The notes below the pieces were generated by a model, which saw only the letters and a list, made by a program, of their open reading frames with translations, did no database searches and was not told where the DNA came from. Both the position numbers and the translations under genes were made by a program. From Proteiniphilum sp. UBA1403 (GTDB lineage Bacteria; Bacteroidota; Bacteroidia; Bacteroidales; Dysgonomonadaceae), in contig DBQD01000036.1 in the NCBI GenBank assembly GCA_002305715.1, forward strand, positions 62,001-126,000: a stretch of DNA of 64,000 nucleotides, written 5' to 3'. Position 1 is the first letter of the stretch; every line of letters begins with the position of its first letter. Of the stretch, positions 63,513-64,000 are shown piece by piece.

Positions 63513-64000
63513 TTATAATTTATGATAGTACTTCAACAAATAGGCCTCCGCTTCCACACTCCATAACCCCTTGTTTTTGTTGCAGATAAGCGCCAGCACT
63601 CGGAAAAGTTCGTTGGATTCACCCAGCTTCTCGAAATCGGCAATGGGGGTCAGAGGCATATCGATGTGAGTGTAGATCAATTTCTTTCCGCCGGGTATAT
63701 GGGGGAGGTTGTTGGTCGCCTCAGCCACTGCATCCAGTCCGCCGATATGAGTTATAAGTCCGGCAGGATCGAGTCCCTTCGACATGATGCTGAGTGCTTC
63801 TACCATGTCGTCGTTGTTACCTCCACTCGTACCTACAATATGTGTATAAGCATAATGTACGTTGTAGAAGTTGAGCATCGCACTAAAAGTAGGATCTCCG
63901 GGACCTGCAAAGAAGTTGAGGCACCCGTCGAAGGCGAGGATGGCATCTCCCTGCTCCACGACCGGTTTCACAGGTGCAAAGACAAATACATCGTTGTATC
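63513..64000 (-). CDS. Zinc-type (MDR) dehydrogenase, C-terminal part (partial)
   Basis: The reading frame is open through the right window edge, so only about the last 162 residues are present. They contain 'DAILAFDGCLNFFAGPGDP', 'FYNVHYAYTHIVGTSGGNNDDMVEALSIM' and 'GLITHIGGLDAVAEA', a pattern of the medium-chain, zinc-dependent alcohol/sorbitol dehydrogenase superfamily C-terminal part; 'NFYNVHY..GTSGG' reminds me of L-sorbose-1-phosphate reductase-type members. The internal GTG near 63971 is not the start, because the frame continues upstream (YNDVFVFAP). The gene lies 85 bases before the tandem aldolase gene on the same strand, so the two are likely co-transcribed. The substrate is undetermined. 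Confidence 0.72.
   Translation of the reverse strand, partial: YNDVFVFAPVKPVVEQGDAILAFDGCLNFFAGPGDPTFSAMLNFYNVHYAYTHIVGTSGGNNDDMVEALSIMSKGLDPAGLITHIGGLDAVAEATNNLPHIPGGKKLIYTHIDMPLTPIADFEKLGESNELFRVLALICNKNKGLWSVEAEAYLLKYYHKL

Overview
The window is almost wall to wall glycan-degradation genes and reads as a large xylan / glucuronoarabinoxylan utilisation locus (PUL) of a Bacteroidales bacterium. This rests on paired SusC/SusD proteins, an outer-membrane DUF1735-type lipoprotein, a hybrid two-component sensor (HTCS), many Bacteroidetes-type lipoprotein signals, AT-rich spacers without strong Shine-Dalgarno sites and TAnnTTTG-type -7 boxes. I cannot fix the genus from the sequence alone; Bacteroidaceae, Prevotellaceae and Dysgonomonadaceae all carry such loci.

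Region 1 (1-9974, + strand) has the order of the xus core known from Prevotella bryantii and Bacteroides xylan loci: SusC-like xusA (only its last 44 codons are present), xusB, xusC, xusD, xusE, then xyn10C, a GH10 endoxylanase whose catalytic domain is interrupted by carbohydrate-binding modules. A strong intrinsic-terminator-like hairpin follows xyn10C.

Region 2 (10053-28739, +) encodes GH5, GH43, GH8 (exo-oligoxylanase type), a GH43-like/CE6 fusion, GH31 with a PA14-like insert, GH97, GH95 and a very large GH3. The HTCS regulator (28904-32803) follows, flanked on both sides by inverted repeats and possible promoter boxes. Region 3 (32984-49769, +) continues with GH43, CE1 esterase, GH43-CBM6, a second GH97, GH127/GH146, another GH43-CBM6, a second GH31, GH29, a CE15-like esterase and a frameshifted endonuclease/exonuclease/phosphatase lipoprotein.

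Region 4 (50030-61801, +) looks like a second transcription unit behind a hairpin, a perfect 29-bp palindrome and a -7 box. It holds a SASA/CE20-like acetyl esterase, a GPH sugar:cation symporter, a second GH10 lipoprotein, a cytoplasmic-type GH43, GH67 alpha-glucuronidase, UxuA, XylB and XylA. It could carry xylo-oligosaccharides into the cell, strip glucuronate, and feed xylose to xylulose-5-phosphate and mannonate to 2-keto-3-deoxygluconate. Region 5 (62126-64000, - strand) is a separate, convergent unit: a tandem class II aldolase-like protein and the C-terminal part of a zinc-type dehydrogenase. Between the two units lie two opposed terminators and, between those, an unexplained array of 11-bp-phased heptamers.

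Together the enzymes cover backbone cleavage (GH10, GH5, GH8, GH3, GH43), acetyl, feruloyl and glucuronoyl ester removal (CE6, CE20-like, CE1, CE15), and an unusually rich set of side-chain sugars (GH31, GH43, GH67, GH95, GH97 x2, GH127/146, GH29), which suggests a heavily decorated xylan such as cereal bran or maize glucuronoarabinoxylan. No RNA genes, insertion sequences, CRISPR arrays or phage genes were recognised.
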